From an uncultured Desulfuromonas sp. (GTDB lineage Bacteria > Desulfobacterota > Desulfuromonadia > Desulfuromonadales > Desulfuromonadaceae), in NCBI RefSeq assembly GCF_963676955.1, contig NZ_OY781461.1, forward strand, positions 3,813,501 through 3,877,500: a stretch of DNA of 64,000 nt. Reading direction: 5' to 3'. Numbering within the stretch: position 1 is the first letter of the stretch; every line of letters begins with the position of its first letter. Positions 10,979-22,430 of the stretch are shown here, piece by piece. Both the position numbers and the translations under genes were made by a program. Under the pieces are notes generated by a model. That model was not told the DNA's origin, searched no databases, and saw only the letters and a program-made list of their open reading frames with translations.

Positions 10979-12769
10979 TTGAACGACGCACTCGGAAACT
11001 GGAAAAGAACCCATTATTGTGGTGATATCAGCAGCGCGGACATCGGTAATGAAGTCTGCCTGATGGGCTGGGTTCAACGCCGCCGCGACCACGGCGGACT
11101 GATTTTTATCGACCTGCGCGACCGCGAAGGCATCGCCCAGCTGGCTCTGGACCCGGATCGTGATCCGGAAGCCCACGAAAAAGCCGACAAGGTGCGCAAT
11201 GAGTTTGTCGTTGCCGTCAAAGGCAAGGTTTCGCCGCGTCCCGAGGGAACGGTTAACCCCAAAATGAAAACCGGCGAAGTTGAGGTGGAAGTCAGCGAAC
11301 TGCGCATTCTCAACGTCTCAAAAACGCCACCGTTCATGCTCGACGATTATGTGGACGTCGCTGAAAATATCCGCCTTAAGCACCGCTACCTCGACCTGCG
11401 TCGTCCGGCGCTGCAAAAAAACATGATCCTGCGTCACAAGGTCACCCGCACTGTGCGCAGCTATCTCGACGAGCAGGGTTTTCTCGAAATCGAAACCCCG
11501 GTCCTCACCAAGAGCACCCCGGAAGGGGCTCGCGATTATCTGGTGCCGAGCCGCGTCAACAGTGGCCAATTTTTTGCCCTGCCGCAAAGTCCGCAATTGT
11601 TCAAGCAGCTGCTGATGGTCTCCGGTTACGACCGTTACTGCCAGATCGTCAAGTGTTTCCGTGACGAGGACCTGCGTGCCGACCGTCAGCCGGAATTCAC
11701 CCAGATCGACTGCGAAATGAGTTTCGTCGACACCGACGATGTCATGACCATCATGGAAAACATGATCGCCCGCGTCTTTAAAGAGGCCCTCGGTGTCGAA
11801 GTCGCCACGCCCATGGCGCGCATGACCTATGCCGAGGCCATGGACCGCTTCGGTGTTGACAACCCGGATCTGCGTTTCGATCTGGAACTGACCGAACTGT
11901 CGTCCATTGTCGATGGCTGCGGCTTCAAAGTGTTTGCCGATGCGGTGAAAAACGGCGGCATGGTCAAAGCCATCAATGCCAAGGGCTGCGCCACGTTCTC
12001 GCGTAAGGATCTTGATGACCTGACCGACTTCGTTAAAATCTACGGCGCCAAAGGCCTGGCCTGGGTCAAAATGACCGAAGACGGCTGGCAGTCGCCCATT
12101 GCCAAGTTTTTCACTCCGGAAGAACTGGAAAAAATCAACCAGGCATTGGATGCTCAGGTAGGTGATTTGCTGATGTTCGTCGCCGATACGGCGTCCATCA
12201 CCAATGAAGCGCTTGGACGTCTGCGCGGCCACCTCGGCCAGAAACTCGGTCTGGCCGGCAAAGAGGATTACAAATTTGTCTGGATCACCGACTTCCCGCT
12301 GCTGGAATGGGACGGTGAAGCCAAACGCCACGTCGCGGTTCACCATCCATTTACCGCACCGCGCGACGAAGACTTTGCCCTGCTCGACAGCGATCCGGGC
12401 AAAGCCTGTGCCAAAGCCTACGACCTGGTGCTCAACGGCTCGGAAATCGGCGGCGGCAGTATTCGTATCCACGATCAGGCCATCCAGAGCAAAATGTTTG
12501 AACTGCTCGGTATCGGCGAAGAGGAAGCGCAAGAGAAATTCGGCTTCCTGCTGGATGCCCTGGAGTATGGTGCGCCGCCGCACGGTGGCCTGGCCTTCGG
12601 CCTGGATCGTTTGGTGATGATCCTGACCGGCTCTGATTCCATCCGCGACGTCATCGCGTTCCCCAAAACCCAGAAGGCCACTTGTCTGCTTTCCGGTGCT
12701 CCGGGTGAAGTGGATGACAAGCAACTGCAGGAACTGTCCATCCGTTTGCGCACACGCAAAAAAGAGTAA
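10979..12769 (+). CDS. aspS: Aspartyl-tRNA synthetase (probably non-discriminating)
   Basis: Class II synthetase of bacterial length (596 residues) with an N-terminal OB-fold, the catalytic core ([18 protein letters not shown]) and the bacterial GAD insertion. The start is a TTG, supported by GGGAGG 8 nt upstream. In the anticodon-binding fold it reads RRRDHGG, with His at the position where Pseudomonas aeruginosa has His31 and E. coli has Leu30. From the work on those enzymes, His there marks an AspRS that also charges tRNA-Asn, to be corrected by GatCAB. The specificity is inferred; the enzyme class is certain. Confidence 0.96.
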   Translation: MNDALGNWKRTHYCGDISSADIGNEVCLMGWVQRRRDHGGLIFIDLRDREGIAQLALDPDRDPEAHEKADKVRNEFVVAVKGKVSPRPEGTVNPKMKTGEVEVEVSELRILNVSKTPPFMLDDYVDVAENIRLKHRYLDLRRPALQKNMILRHKVTRTVRSYLDEQGFLEIETPVLTKSTPEGARDYLVPSRVNSGQFFALPQSPQLFKQLLMVSGYDRYCQIVKCFRDEDLRADRQPEFTQIDCEMSFVDTDDVMTIMENMIARVFKEALGVEVATPMARMTYAEAMDRFGVDNPDLRFDLELTELSSIVDGCGFKVFADAVKNGGMVKAINAKGCATFSRKDLDDLTDFVKIYGAKGLAWVKMTEDGWQSPIAKFFTPEELEKINQALDAQVGDLLMFVADTASITNEALGRLRGHLGQKLGLAGKEDYKFVWITDFPLLEWDGEAKRHVAVHHPFTAPRDEDFALLDSDPGKACAKAYDLVLNGSEIGGGSIRIHDQAIQSKMFELLGIGEEEAQEKFGFLLDALEYGAPPHGGLAFGLDRLVMILTGSDSIRDVIAFPKTQKATCLLSGAPGEVDDKQLQELSIRLRTRKKE

Positions 12770-12817
12770 TCGACCCGGCATTCGTAAACGGATGCCAACT
12801 TCCCTCAAGGCGATTCG

Positions 12818-13528
12818 ATGAACTTATGCTATCGCGTGCTTCTGATTGTCCTGTGCACAGCCGGTCTGATGACCGGCTGTGCCAGCAGTCCACCGGTCGA
12901 ACTCCACGTCGCCCGTTACGCCGTTGAAACGGCACGCAACGAGGGAGCGCAAAGCTATGCCACTGCAGAATTGAGTCAAGCGACCACGGCCCTGCAACGA
13001 GGAGAAACCCTGCTCAGCAATGGCCGCCACGACAAAGCGGTCGCCACATTGCAACAAGCGACACAGTGGGCCATCACAGCCAAAAGCAAAGCGCGCGCAC
13101 AACGTCAGACGATCCAACAATACTCCAGCCAATGCGAAGCACTAGAGGCTGAGCAACGCCTTTACTCCTTGCAAAAGAAACTGCAAACGTCTCACGACCA
13201 ACTGTCGGTTGTGGCCCCAACGCCACCACGACCTCGGCCTGAAACGTCTCCGCAGCAGGAAGCCTCAGTCGCCGAAACCACGTTGACCACGCCGCTTACG
13301 GAATATCGCGTCGGCACCGGTGAAAACCTGTATTCGATCGCAGCGCGCAGAGCGATCTACGGGGAAGGACTGCTTTGGCCCTTACTGTATCGCGCCAACC
13401 GCGACCAGATAAAAGACCCACAACAAATTTTCCCCGGACAAATCCTCAGCGTGCCCCGCAACCACACCGAAGAGGAACGTGAATCCGCCCGAGAGACGGC
13501 ACGCAGCTCTGGAATTTTCCTCCCGTAG
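12818..13528 (+). CDS. LysM-domain lipoprotein
   Basis: A 236-residue lipoprotein with signal peptide and lipobox LMTGC (Cys at about residue 21). A DUF4398-like helical region (about 30-120, Ala/Gln rich) and a proline-rich linker follow, then a C-terminal LysM domain (EYRVGTGENLYSIAARRAIYGE ... QIFPGQILSVP). It is probably held in the outer membrane and binds peptidoglycan. It follows aspS by 48 nt. The precise role is unknown. Confidence 0.85.
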   Translation: MNLCYRVLLIVLCTAGLMTGCASSPPVELHVARYAVETARNEGAQSYATAELSQATTALQRGETLLSNGRHDKAVATLQQATQWAITAKSKARAQRQTIQQYSSQCEALEAEQRLYSLQKKLQTSHDQLSVVAPTPPRPRPETSPQQEASVAETTLTTPLTEYRVGTGENLYSIAARRAIYGEGLLWPLLYRANRDQIKDPQQIFPGQILSVPRNHTEEERESARETARSSGIFLP

Positions 13529-13576
13529 GACAATAACTTTTCGCCTTGCATCCACAAAAAGGCGTGGTAATTTTTC

Positions 13577-13612
13577 TTGACAGCTATCGGGGTTTTGCAT
13601 ACTGTATACGTC
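13577..13612 (+). promoter_or_regulatory. mdh promoter with overlapping GTATAC palindrome
   Basis: TTGACA at 13577-13582 and TACTGT at 13600-13605 are 17 bp apart. The -10 box runs into ACTGTATACGTC (13601-13612), whose GTATAC core is shared with the korA promoter. Such an overlap would suit a repressor, perhaps of the GntR type. The regulator is not in the window. Confidence 0.55.
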
Positions 13613-13708
13613 GCTTATAGTATAGACTCCGACTCGTTTTATGGAGTGGTCCGAACCGGGAAACAATCGCTTGTATTCCAATAATTTCGGACACATGTTT
13701 CCGCGTTC

Positions 13709-13730
13709 CGGGGCAACACGTGTTGCTTCG
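13709..13730 (+). promoter_or_regulatory. Hairpin in the mdh leader
   Basis: A 9-bp stem with two G-U pairs (13709-13717 with 13722-13730) has the perfect 14-bp palindrome GCAACACGTGTTGC at 13713-13726 as its core. It is followed by GGTTTTATT and lies about 20 nt before the mdh ribosome site. It could act as an attenuator, stabilise the mRNA, or be a DNA operator. Confidence 0.4.
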
Positions 13731-13750
13731 GGTTTTATTCATTTATTTGA

Positions 13751-14755
<1,005 letters not shown>

Positions 14756-14783
14756 TCAACTTGACACAAAGTTGAATCATCCC

Positions 14784-14813
14784 AACAAGGGCAATGGCAA
14801 CATTGCCCTTGTT
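14784..14813 (+). terminator. Terminator-like hairpin after mdh
   Basis: A 13-bp perfect stem (AACAAGGGCAATG with CATTGCCCTTGTT) encloses a GCAA loop 28 nt after the mdh stop. The U-tract is poor (GCGTTGT). Confidence 0.75.
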
Positions 14814-14940
14814 GCGTTGTCAGTGTCTGAGAGCATAAGGACTTTCTAAAAAAACCCTTCTCCTTTTTTACACTCCCTAACACTGTTTTAGCCAGGCTCA
14901 ACAGATGTAATATTTTATTTCATCTCGCGCATCTCTGTGC

Positions 14941-14985
14941 TTGCACATTGTATATTGCATATTGTATACAATTAGTGTATACAGT
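14941..14985 (+). promoter_or_regulatory. korA control region with tandem GTATAC palindromes
   Basis: The 313-bp mdh-korA gap holds the mdh hairpin and this site. ATTGTATACAAT (14961-14972) is a perfect 12-bp palindrome. AGTGTATACAGT (14974-14985) is a near copy 13 bp on, and ATTGTATATTGC (14947-14958) is a degenerate third copy 14 bp before. A promoter can be drawn as TTGCAT (14955-14960), 17 bp, TATACA (14978-14983), so the palindromes would cover it. GT-AT-AC symmetry is typical of GntR-family operators. Confidence 0.55.
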
Positions 14986-15068
14986 TTGCGACGAGCAAAT
15001 GACGATGTTTGATTGCTGTAAGTGCAGCATAATTCCTTGAAACATCTTCTTTTTAAACAGGAGACAGT

Positions 15069-16940
15069 ATGGCTGAGAATGCAAAACTCACAAAAACTGA
15101 GCAGATTGTCGTCAAGTTTACCGGTGACTCCGGTGACGGCATGCAGCTCATCGGTAACCAGCTTACCGCCCTGGCAGCACTGGACGGTAACGATGTTAAC
15201 TCCCTGCCGGACTACCCGTCTGAAATCCGCGCACCTGCCGGCACCATCGCCGGTGTATCCGGTTTCCAGATGTGTCTGGGCGATCACAAGGTCTACACCG
15301 CTGGTGACGCTCCCGACGTCCTGGTAGCTTTCAACCCTGCTGCGGTCAAGCACAGCTCCAAGTTTGTCAAGACCGGCGGCATGATCATCACCAACTCCGA
15401 CTCTTTCACCGAAAAAGCGATGACAAAAGTCGGCTACGAGAGCAACCCTCTCGAAGACGGTAGCCTAGCAGGCTTTGACGTTAAAGCCATCCCCATGACC
15501 ACTCTGGTGCGTGAAGCGCTGGCTGACATGGACATGCCTAACGCTGCTAAGGACCGCTGCAAGAACTTCTTCACCATGGGTGTTCTGTGCTGGCTGTTCG
15601 ACAAAGATCAAAATCTGGTACTCGACTTCATCCAGGAAAAATTCGGCCCCAACGCCAAGAAGCCTAAGCTGCAAGTTGCTGAAGCCAACACCAAGGCATT
15701 CAAAGCCGGCCTGAACTATGGTGAAACCACCATCATGTTCCAGGAGCGCTACACCATGGGCGCTGCACAGATCGAAAAAGGTCTGTACCGCAACATCACC
15801 GGTAACGATGCGGCCGCCCTGGCCATTGCAGCCGCTGGTGCCAAGTCCGGTCTGCAACCGTTCATCGGCTCCTACCCGATCACCCCGGCAACCGACCTGC
15901 TGCACTACGCATCTGAGTTCAAGGATCTGGGTCTGGTCACCATGCAGATGGAAGATGAGATCGCGGGTATCTGCTGTGCGGTTGGCGCAGCCTGCGGTGG
16001 CAACTTGGCTTTCACCACCACTTCCGGCCCCGGTCTGGCGCTGAAAACTGAAGCTGCCGGCATGGCGCTGATTCTGGAAGTTCCTCTGGTTATCGTCAAC
16101 GTTCAGCGCGGCGGCCCCTGTACCGGTCTGCCGACCAAAACTGAGCAATCTGACCTGCTGCAATCCATGTTCGGTCGCAATGGTGACAGCTATATGCCGA
16201 TCATCGCTGCCAACAGCCCGGCAGACTGCTTCAACGCCACCTACCAAGGCGCCAAAATCGCTCTGAAATACCGTACTCCGGTTATCGTTCTGACCGACGG
16301 TTACATCGGCCAGGGCAGCTGTCCTTGGAAAGTGCCCACCATGGATGAGCTGGAAGACCTGACGCCTTACGTCAACTTCTACAACCCTGAAGATCATCCG
16401 GGTGAAACTTACCAGCCTTACAAGCGTGACCCTGAGACTCTGGCGCGCGACTGGGCGATCCCCGGCACTAAAGGCTGCCAGCACCGCATCGGCACCCTGG
16501 AGAAGGATGCACTGACCGGCGCAGTCAGCCATGATCCGATGAACCACCAGATCATGACTGAAACCCGTAAAAAGAAAGTTGAACTGGTTGCCAACGACCT
16601 GCCTGCTCTCGAAATCAACGGCGAAGAGTCCGGCAAAGTTCTGGTAGTCAGCTGGGGTGGCACCTACGGCGCGGTTAAAGGCGCTGTTGACCGCTTGATC
16701 GCTGACGGCAAGTCGGTTTCAGGTATCAACCTGAGCTGGGTATGGCCGTTCCCGACTAACCTGGGTGACATCCTCAACCGTTTCGATAAAGTCCTGGTAC
16801 CCGAGCTCAACATGGGCCAGCTGAGCCTGCTGCTGCGCGCCAAGTTCTTGGTAGACGTGCAGTCTCTGTCCAAGGTTCAGGGCGACCCGTTCCGTGAGTA
16901 CGAGGTCATCGACAAAGTCAACGAAATGTTAGGAGAATAA
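15069..16940 (+). CDS. korA: 2-oxoacid:ferredoxin oxidoreductase, fused gamma-alpha subunit (probable KorA)
   Basis: With KorB, converts 2-oxoglutarate and CoA to succinyl-CoA, CO2 and reduced ferredoxin. The 623-residue protein joins an N-terminal gamma domain (VKFTGDSGDGMQLIGNQL, about residues 10-200) to the alpha part. The alpha part has the typical SYPITPATDLLHY and MEDEIAGICCAVGAACGG, and the TTSGPGLALKTEA region. The ATG at 15069 follows AGGAGA. 2-Oxoglutarate is the likely substrate, from the mdh/icd neighbours and the two-subunit form. Sequence alone does not exclude another 2-oxoacid. No separate delta (ferredoxin) subunit gene is present. Confidence 0.9.
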   Translation: MAENAKLTKTEQIVVKFTGDSGDGMQLIGNQLTALAALDGNDVNSLPDYPSEIRAPAGTIAGVSGFQMCLGDHKVYTAGDAPDVLVAFNPAAVKHSSKFVKTGGMIITNSDSFTEKAMTKVGYESNPLEDGSLAGFDVKAIPMTTLVREALADMDMPNAAKDRCKNFFTMGVLCWLFDKDQNLVLDFIQEKFGPNAKKPKLQVAEANTKAFKAGLNYGETTIMFQERYTMGAAQIEKGLYRNITGNDAAALAIAAAGAKSGLQPFIGSYPITPATDLLHYASEFKDLGLVTMQMEDEIAGICCAVGAACGGNLAFTTTSGPGLALKTEAAGMALILEVPLVIVNVQRGGPCTGLPTKTEQSDLLQSMFGRNGDSYMPIIAANSPADCFNATYQGAKIALKYRTPVIVLTDGYIGQGSCPWKVPTMDELEDLTPYVNFYNPEDHPGETYQPYKRDPETLARDWAIPGTKGCQHRIGTLEKDALTGAVSHDPMNHQIMTETRKKKVELVANDLPALEINGEESGKVLVVSWGGTYGAVKGAVDRLIADGKSVSGINLSWVWPFPTNLGDILNRFDKVLVPELNMGQLSLLLRAKFLVDVQSLSKVQGDPFREYEVIDKVNEMLGE

Positions 16941-16945
16941 AAACC

Positions 16946-17941
16946 ATGGCAGAACTGACTAAAAAAGATTTCGCCTCCCCTGCTGAGGTTAAATGGTGCC
17001 CGGGTTGTGGTGACTACGCAATCATGAACGCTGTTCGCCAGGGCATGGTAGAAGCTGGTAAGCCCCGTGACGAAGTCGCAATCGTTTCCGGTATCGGTTG
17101 CTCCAGTCGTTTCCCTTACTACATGGAAACTTATGGATTCCATACCATCCACGGTCGTGCTGCAGCCATCGCTTCTGGTCTGAAAGTGTCCAACCCCAAG
17201 CTGGACGTGTGGGTCATCTCCGGTGACGGCGACTCTACGGCCATCGGTGGTAACCACTTTATCCACGCGATCCGCCGTAACATCAACCTGAACTACGTGC
17301 TGATCAACAACAAAATCTATGGCCTGACTAAAGGTCAGTACTCTCCCTGCTCCGAAATGGGTCAGTACTCCAAGACCAGCCCGTACGGCGTTATCGACTA
17401 TCCCATGGCTCCGCTGAAAGTAGCGATGGGCTTGGGCGCGACCTTTATCGCTCGAGGTCTGGACGCTGTTCCCAAGCTGTCTGAAGAGATCACCACACGT
17501 GCTGTTAAGCACCACGGCTTCAGCATGATGGAAATCTACGCCAACTGCGTCATCTACAACGACGGCGCTCACAATGCTCTGACTGACAAGCAAACCGGCG
17601 CCAACCACCGCATCATCCTGCGCAACGGCGAGAAGATGATCTTCGGCAACGAAGACCAATTCTGCCTGGTTCAGGACGGTTTCGGCATCAAAGCTGCCAA
17701 CGTGGCTGACGTTGCTGAAGGCGACATTCTTGTTCACGACGAGAAAAATGCTGAACTGGCTGCTCTGCTTGCCGGCATGCGTCCTGACGCAGGTCTGCCC
17801 ATTGCTCTGGGCATTCTCTACGCTGATGACAGCAAGAAGACCTATGACGACATGGTTTACGAGCAGATTGAATCTGTTAAAGCCAAGCGTGGCCGCAATG
17901 TTCAGCAGGTCATGGAAGAAGGTCACACCTGGACGGTTTAA
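16946..17941 (+). CDS. korB: 2-oxoacid:ferredoxin oxidoreductase beta subunit (probable KorB)
   Basis: Thiamine-diphosphate-binding subunit, 331 residues. It shows the iron-sulfur-related WCPGCGDY motif near the start, the TPP/Mg motif GDGDSTAIGGNH with VLINNKIYGLTKGQ, and a normal length for two-subunit enzymes. It starts 5 nt after korA and clearly forms an operon with it. A strong terminator follows. Confidence 0.92.
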   Translation: MAELTKKDFASPAEVKWCPGCGDYAIMNAVRQGMVEAGKPRDEVAIVSGIGCSSRFPYYMETYGFHTIHGRAAAIASGLKVSNPKLDVWVISGDGDSTAIGGNHFIHAIRRNINLNYVLINNKIYGLTKGQYSPCSEMGQYSKTSPYGVIDYPMAPLKVAMGLGATFIARGLDAVPKLSEEITTRAVKHHGFSMMEIYANCVIYNDGAHNALTDKQTGANHRIILRNGEKMIFGNEDQFCLVQDGFGIKAANVADVAEGDILVHDEKNAELAALLAGMRPDAGLPIALGILYADDSKKTYDDMVYEQIESVKAKRGRNVQQVMEEGHTWTV

Positions 17942-17971
17942 TCACCGCTTCAACCGTAATACGCACGACCC

Positions 17972-18002
17972 GCCCGGAGGATTCGTCCTCCGGGCCGTTT
18001 TA
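17972..18002 (+). terminator. Rho-independent terminator after korB
   Basis: GCCCGGAGGA and TCCTCCGGGC (17972-17981, 17986-17995) pair around a TTCG loop, then CCGTTTTAA. Confidence 0.85.
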
Positions 18003-18248
18003 ACATATATTCATGGAAGATTGCTGGACATGTCAGGCTTCTGGGATGTTTGACGGCATTTTTGCCAGCCCCATAAAACCTACCTGTCCCTGCACACTCA
18101 CCAACGACTCCTCTCTCAGCATCGCTTGATAATTTTATCGATGCTTATACAGCACTTATCTGACTACGGTTAACTCTGGTGAGAAAATGCTGTAACTCAA
18201 CATGAAATAGAGAGAGAGCGTTACTGTATTCACCACTAAGGAGAGATC
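18003..18248 (+). promoter_or_regulatory. icd upstream region
   Basis: No gene is seen in this region. TTACTGTATTCACC at 18221-18234 resembles the mdh ACTGTATAC site with one change in the core (GTATTC). It lies just before the icd ribosome site (AAGGAGAGA). A clear promoter was not found. Confidence 0.3.
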
Positions 18249-20471
18249 ATGTCCACGATTATCTGGTCAGAAATTGATGAAGCACCGGCATTAGCTACCT
18301 ATGCTCTGCTGCCTATCGTCCAAAAATTCCTCAAAGGGTCTGGTGTTGACGTTGAAACACGCGACATCTCCCTTGCCGGTCGTATTCTTGCTAACTTCCC
18401 TGAGAAGTTGAAAGATGAGCAGAAAGTTGCAGATTACCTAACACAGCTGGGTGAGCTGACTCAGGATCCTTCGGCAAACATTATTAAACTGCCGAACATC
18501 AGTGCATCCATTCCTCAGCTGCAAGCAGCGATCAAGGAACTTCAGGAAAAAGGTTATGATGTTCCCGACTATCCTGAAGAGCCTAAAACCGATGAAGAAA
18601 AAGAGCTGCAAGCCCGTTACTCCAAGTGTTTGGGTAGTGCGGTAAACCCGGTTCTGCGTGAAGGTAACTCGGATCGTCGCTCTGCTGCTTCGGTCAAAAA
18701 ATTCGCTCAGAAAAATCCTCATCGTATGATGAAGGACTGGCCTGCGGATTCAAAAACTCGTGTGGCGCACATGAATGACAACGATTTCTATGCCAGTGAA
18801 ACGTCTGTCACCATCGAGAAAGACACCACTCTCTCTTACAAATTTGTCGGTAACGATGGCAGCGAGCAAGTTCTGAAAGCCAACATGCCGGTACTGGCGG
18901 GTGAAGTCGTTGACTCCTCTTCCATGAGCATGGCTGCGGTTCGTGAGTTCTTCGCGCAACAGATCGAAGAAGCAAAAAAAGATGGCGTTTTGCTGTCTCT
19001 GCACATGAAGGCAACCATGATGAAGATCTCTGACCCTTACATCTTCGGTCAGTGCGTCAAAGTCTTCTACAAAGATGTCTTTGAAAAATACGGTTCCGTC
19101 TTTGAAGAGATCGGTGTCAACGTTAGCAACGGCCTCGGCGATGTTTATGCCAAGCTCAAGCGTCTGCCCGATGCACAGCGCGAAGAGATCGAAGCCGCTA
19201 TTATGGACGTCTACAAAGACCGTCCGGCTCTGGCGATGGTTGACTCCCGTCGCGGCATCACCAACCTGCATGCACCGAACGATGTCATTATTGACGCTTC
19301 CATGCCGGTCGTAGTTCGTGATGGCGGTCGCATGTGGAACCTGCAAGATGAGCTGCAAGATACTGTCGCTATGATTCCCGACCGTTGCTATGCCACCATC
19401 TACCAAACTGTGATTGAAGATTGCCAGAAAAATGGTCAATTCGACCCGGCAACCATGGGCGCGGTTTCCAACGTTGGTCTCATGGCGAAAAAAGCTGAAG
19501 AGTATGGTTCCCATGATAAAACTTTCTACTCTCCCGGCGATGGCAAAATTCAGGTGATTGATGATGCAACCGGCAGCGTATTGCTTGAGCAGACTCTGGA
19601 AGCCGGCGATGTGTTCCGTTCTTGCCAGACCAAAGACGAGTCGATTCGTGACTGGGTTAAACTGGCCGTAACCCGTGCCAAAGCAACGGGTTCTCCGACG
19701 GTGTTCTGGCTGGATCCCAAGCGTGGTCACGATGCGCAACTGATCGCAAAAGTTGAAACCTACCTGAAAGATCATGACACTGCCGGTCTGGATATCCGCA
19801 TCATGACTCCGGACGATGCCATGCAACTGGCCTGCGATCGCAGCCGTCGCGGCGAAGATACCATTACGGTTACAGGCAACGCCCTGCGTGACTACCTCAC
19901 CGACCTGTTCCCGATCCTGGAGCTCGGCACCAGTGCTCGTATGCTGTCTATCGTTCCTTTGCTGCAAGGTGGTGGCGTATTTGAAACCGGCGCCGGCGGT
20001 TCTGCTCCCAAGCACGTTGAGCAGTTCCTCAAAGAAGGTCACCTGCGTTGGGACTCCCTGGGTGAGTACTGCGCTCTGGTTCCTTCTTTAGAGCACATTG
20101 CCAATTCAACGGGCAACGAAACCGCGCAGCTGTTTGCTGACGCTTTGGATGCAGCCGTTACGGATTACCTGCTCAATGAAAAAGCACCTTCCCGTAAGGT
20201 CAATGAGATTGATAACCGTGGCAGCAGCTTCTACGTTGCTCTGTACTGGGCAAAAGCGCTTGCAGCACAAGACAAAAATGCTGAGCTGAAAGCCAAGTTT
20301 GCTAAAGTTGCTGCAGATCTTGAAGCCAATGAAGCGAAGATCAATGAAGAGCTTCTGGCAGCCCAAGGTTCACCGGTTGATATCGGTGGTTACTACAAGC
20401 CGGACGTTGCCAAGACAAGTGCAGCAATGCGTCCGAGTGCAACACTGAACGCAATTATTGACGCACTGTAA
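18249..20471 (+). CDS. icd: Isocitrate dehydrogenase, NADP-dependent, monomeric type
   Basis: Converts isocitrate to 2-oxoglutarate with NADP. The 740-residue size and the start [22 protein letters not shown] identify the monomeric (IDH-II) family, unrelated in length to the usual ~415-residue dimeric enzyme. Further family strings are [39 protein letters not shown] and [15 protein letters not shown]. It continues the TCA block and feeds KorAB. Its own terminator is displaced by a 1.9-kb intron just after the stop. Confidence 0.97.
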   Translation: MSTIIWSEIDEAPALATYALLPIVQKFLKGSGVDVETRDISLAGRILANFPEKLKDEQKVADYLTQLGELTQDPSANIIKLPNISASIPQLQAAIKELQEKGYDVPDYPEEPKTDEEKELQARYSKCLGSAVNPVLREGNSDRRSAASVKKFAQKNPHRMMKDWPADSKTRVAHMNDNDFYASETSVTIEKDTTLSYKFVGNDGSEQVLKANMPVLAGEVVDSSSMSMAAVREFFAQQIEEAKKDGVLLSLHMKATMMKISDPYIFGQCVKVFYKDVFEKYGSVFEEIGVNVSNGLGDVYAKLKRLPDAQREEIEAAIMDVYKDRPALAMVDSRRGITNLHAPNDVIIDASMPVVVRDGGRMWNLQDELQDTVAMIPDRCYATIYQTVIEDCQKNGQFDPATMGAVSNVGLMAKKAEEYGSHDKTFYSPGDGKIQVIDDATGSVLLEQTLEAGDVFRSCQTKDESIRDWVKLAVTRAKATGSPTVFWLDPKRGHDAQLIAKVETYLKDHDTAGLDIRIMTPDDAMQLACDRSRRGEDTITVTGNALRDYLTDLFPILELGTSARMLSIVPLLQGGGVFETGAGGSAPKHVEQFLKEGHLRWDSLGEYCALVPSLEHIANSTGNETAQLFADALDAAVTDYLLNEKAPSRKVNEIDNRGSSFYVALYWAKALAAQDKNAELKAKFAKVAADLEANEAKINEELLAAQGSPVDIGGYYKPDVAKTSAAMRPSATLNAIIDAL

Positions 20472-20493
20472 ATCGTTCAGAACGTACGATGTA

Positions 20494-20565
20494 ATCGGGT
20501 AGGAGGCGGGATCGCTCCCGCCGTCCTCCCACACCACCGTGCGTACGGTTCCGTACACGGCGGTT
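20494..20565 (-). ncRNA. Intron domains V and VI
   Basis: Domain V is the 34-nt stem-loop at 20565-20532: AACCGCCGTG, then TACG, loop GAAC, CGTA, a CG bulge and CACGGTGGTG. It contains a CGC rather than AGC catalytic triad, which marks class C. Domain VI follows at 20531-20494 as a GC-rich hairpin ending in CTACCCGAT. The maturase stop codon touches the first base of domain V. Confidence 0.8.
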
Positions 20566-22013
20566 CACAAGGCACTTTGAAAGCGTCTGTGCTGGTCGAG
20601 TAATGAAACCAGCCCCAGCTTGTCAAAGAAAGATTTCCGAAACGCATCATGCATGTGCGAGGCTCCTGAGTTAAACCAGGGGCCTCGCCCGTTTCGGGCC
20701 GATTTCAGGGCCCTGCGTTCCGTCAATCCCCGTCGCATCAGATTCCTGGCACGGGTGAAGGGGCGCTTCCACTGTCGCCACAGGATGCAGCGCAGTTTCC
20801 TGCGAATCCAACCGTCCAGTTCCTCGAAGAGCCCTTTGACTTCGGCAAGCCGGTAATAACCGATCCAGCCCCGTAGCTTCGGGATCGCTTCTTCGATGGT
20901 TCTTTTCAGGCTGAGCCCCCTTCCCCGTCGAAACAGCTTCCTCAGGCTTGCCTTGAACCGTTTCACCGAGCTTTGAGCAACTTTCAGCCGTGGCTTCTTG
21001 TGAAAGGTCATGCTGTAGCCGAGAAAGGTTCTCTCCCAGGGACGGCCAACAGCGCTTTTACCGCGATTGACCTTGAGCTTCAGTTGCTGTTCGAGAAACC
21101 TTGTCAGCGACGACATAACCCGTTCGGCCGACCGGCGACTGTGAACATAAACGTTGCAGTCATCGGCATAACGGCAGAAGGCATGGCCCCGTTTCTCCAG
21201 TTCCTTGTCCAGTTCGTCCAGCAGGATATTCGACAACAGGGGAGACAGCGGCCCGCCTTGTGGCGTGCCCTCCACCCGGGGCGATAGGATCCCGCCTTCG
21301 AGAACCCCGGCCCTCAGATAGCGGCGAATCAGTTGCAGTACCCGAGGGTCTTTGACCTTGCGCGAGACACGAGCCATAAGGACATCGTGCCCTACGCGGT
21401 CGAAAAACTTCTCCAAATCGATGTCGACCACCCAGCGCCGCCCTGAGGCGACATGCCGCCGAGCGGCCTGCACCGCTTGATGAGCACTTCGCTTGGGACG
21501 AAACCCGTAGCAGTGCTCGGAGAAGTCCGGTTCGAACAGCCGCATCAACTCCTGATGCAGCGCCTGCTGAATGAGTCGATCCAGCACCGTGGGGATGCCG
21601 AGCGTGCGCACCCCGCCGCCGGGTTTGGGAATATCTACTTTCCGTACCGGCTGAGGCTGATAGTCCCCGTTCAGCAGTTCTTCCTTGATACGCGGCCATT
21701 CTTTGTTCAGGTAGTCCTTCAAGGCGATAACCGTCATCCCGTCGATGCCGGGGGCACCCTTATTACCAACCACCCGATGATAGGCAGCCATCATGTTGCT
21801 GCGACTGACGACTTCTTCCATCAGTCGCATTTTCGCTTCCGTCCAGAAAGGTTCTCTGCATGCCGTGACGTTTGACACACCGCCGCCGTACTCTCGCGAC
21901 TTCCGGTCGCTACCCTCGGACACGGCCCCTGCCGTCTCAGGCAGGGCTTCTGTGGCTACGTTCGTCATCGAAATTCGAGTCTCCCTAAACATGCCTCGTG
22001 TTCGGTCCTTCAT
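20565..22013 (-). CDS. ltrA: Group II intron reverse transcriptase/maturase
   Basis: Multifunctional intron protein for splicing and reverse-splicing mobility. It has reverse transcriptase blocks (GIDGMTV, the QALHQEL region, FRPKRSAHQAVQAA, VDIDLEKFFDRV, GTPQGGPLSPLLSN), the catalytic YADD (FCRYADDCNVYV), and a maturase/thumb domain X (RGWIGYYRLAEVKGLFEELD). No HNH endonuclease follows, as is normal for class C. The start is uncertain: ATG at 22013, 21992 or 21968, and an in-frame TTG lies at 22025. The sequence is open and all RT motifs are intact, so the protein is probably active. Confidence 0.93.
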   Translation of the reverse strand: MKDRTRGMFRETRISMTNVATEALPETAGAVSEGSDRKSREYGGGVSNVTACREPFWTEAKMRLMEEVVSRSNMMAAYHRVVGNKGAPGIDGMTVIALKDYLNKEWPRIKEELLNGDYQPQPVRKVDIPKPGGGVRTLGIPTVLDRLIQQALHQELMRLFEPDFSEHCYGFRPKRSAHQAVQAARRHVASGRRWVVDIDLEKFFDRVGHDVLMARVSRKVKDPRVLQLIRRYLRAGVLEGGILSPRVEGTPQGGPLSPLLSNILLDELDKELEKRGHAFCRYADDCNVYVHSRRSAERVMSSLTRFLEQQLKLKVNRGKSAVGRPWERTFLGYSMTFHKKPRLKVAQSSVKRFKASLRKLFRRGRGLSLKRTIEEAIPKLRGWIGYYRLAEVKGLFEELDGWIRRKLRCILWRQWKRPFTRARNLMRRGLTERRALKSARNGRGPWFNSGASHMHDAFRKSFFDKLGLVSLLDQHRRFQSAL

Positions 22014-22430
22014 CGAACTGGTCAAACCCGACTACTATGACCTCTGCTGACTTCTGTCGACCCATCCCGACGCCTTACGACGTCGGTAGCACGAGGCAGA
22101 CCGACAGATCTCCCCGGGTAATGCGCGTGACCTTCCTCCCATATACCCGCCACATCTACAGCCTCACCCTCCCGGATGACTATCGGGCTTTGAAGATGAT
22201 TGCCTTCTCGCCCGGGTGAAACTGCCTCGTATGTGATTTCTGTTCGTCGGGCCGGGATTTTGCCTACAGCTTCCTTCAGATTCCGGGTCGCCCCGGACAC
22301 CCTTGCTGTTCAGCTAGCGGTTCCCGTCATCAGGGTCCGCAGAGGACTTGCACCTCCAAGTCACCAATCAACCACCACAGTTGATCGGATGGTGCTCACG
22401 CACCACGCGCCCTGCCGGGCGCACCAACAA

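Larger units (their letters stand above)
20494..22424 (-). mobile_element. Group II intron, bacterial class C, full length
   Basis: On the minus strand the element starts GTGCGCCCGGCAGGGCG at 22424 and ends CCTACCCGAT at 20494, a length of 1931 nt. A single maturase ORF sits before domains V and VI. It is inserted 9 nt after the stem of a terminator hairpin (minus strand TTTTTGTTG, then the intron), which is the known insertion habit of group IIC introns. The minus-strand region 22014-22424 is intron RNA (domains I-IV) without a real gene. Boundaries were set by consensus ends and could shift by a few nt. Confidence 0.88.

Noticed and set aside
11318..12808. 496-residue minus-strand frame over aspS
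   Set aside because: It is a mirror frame caused by codon bias. aspS has all class II motifs.
22022..22300. Minus-strand frame of 92 residues upstream of the maturase
   Set aside because: It lies in the structured 5' RNA part of the group II intron and has no protein signature.
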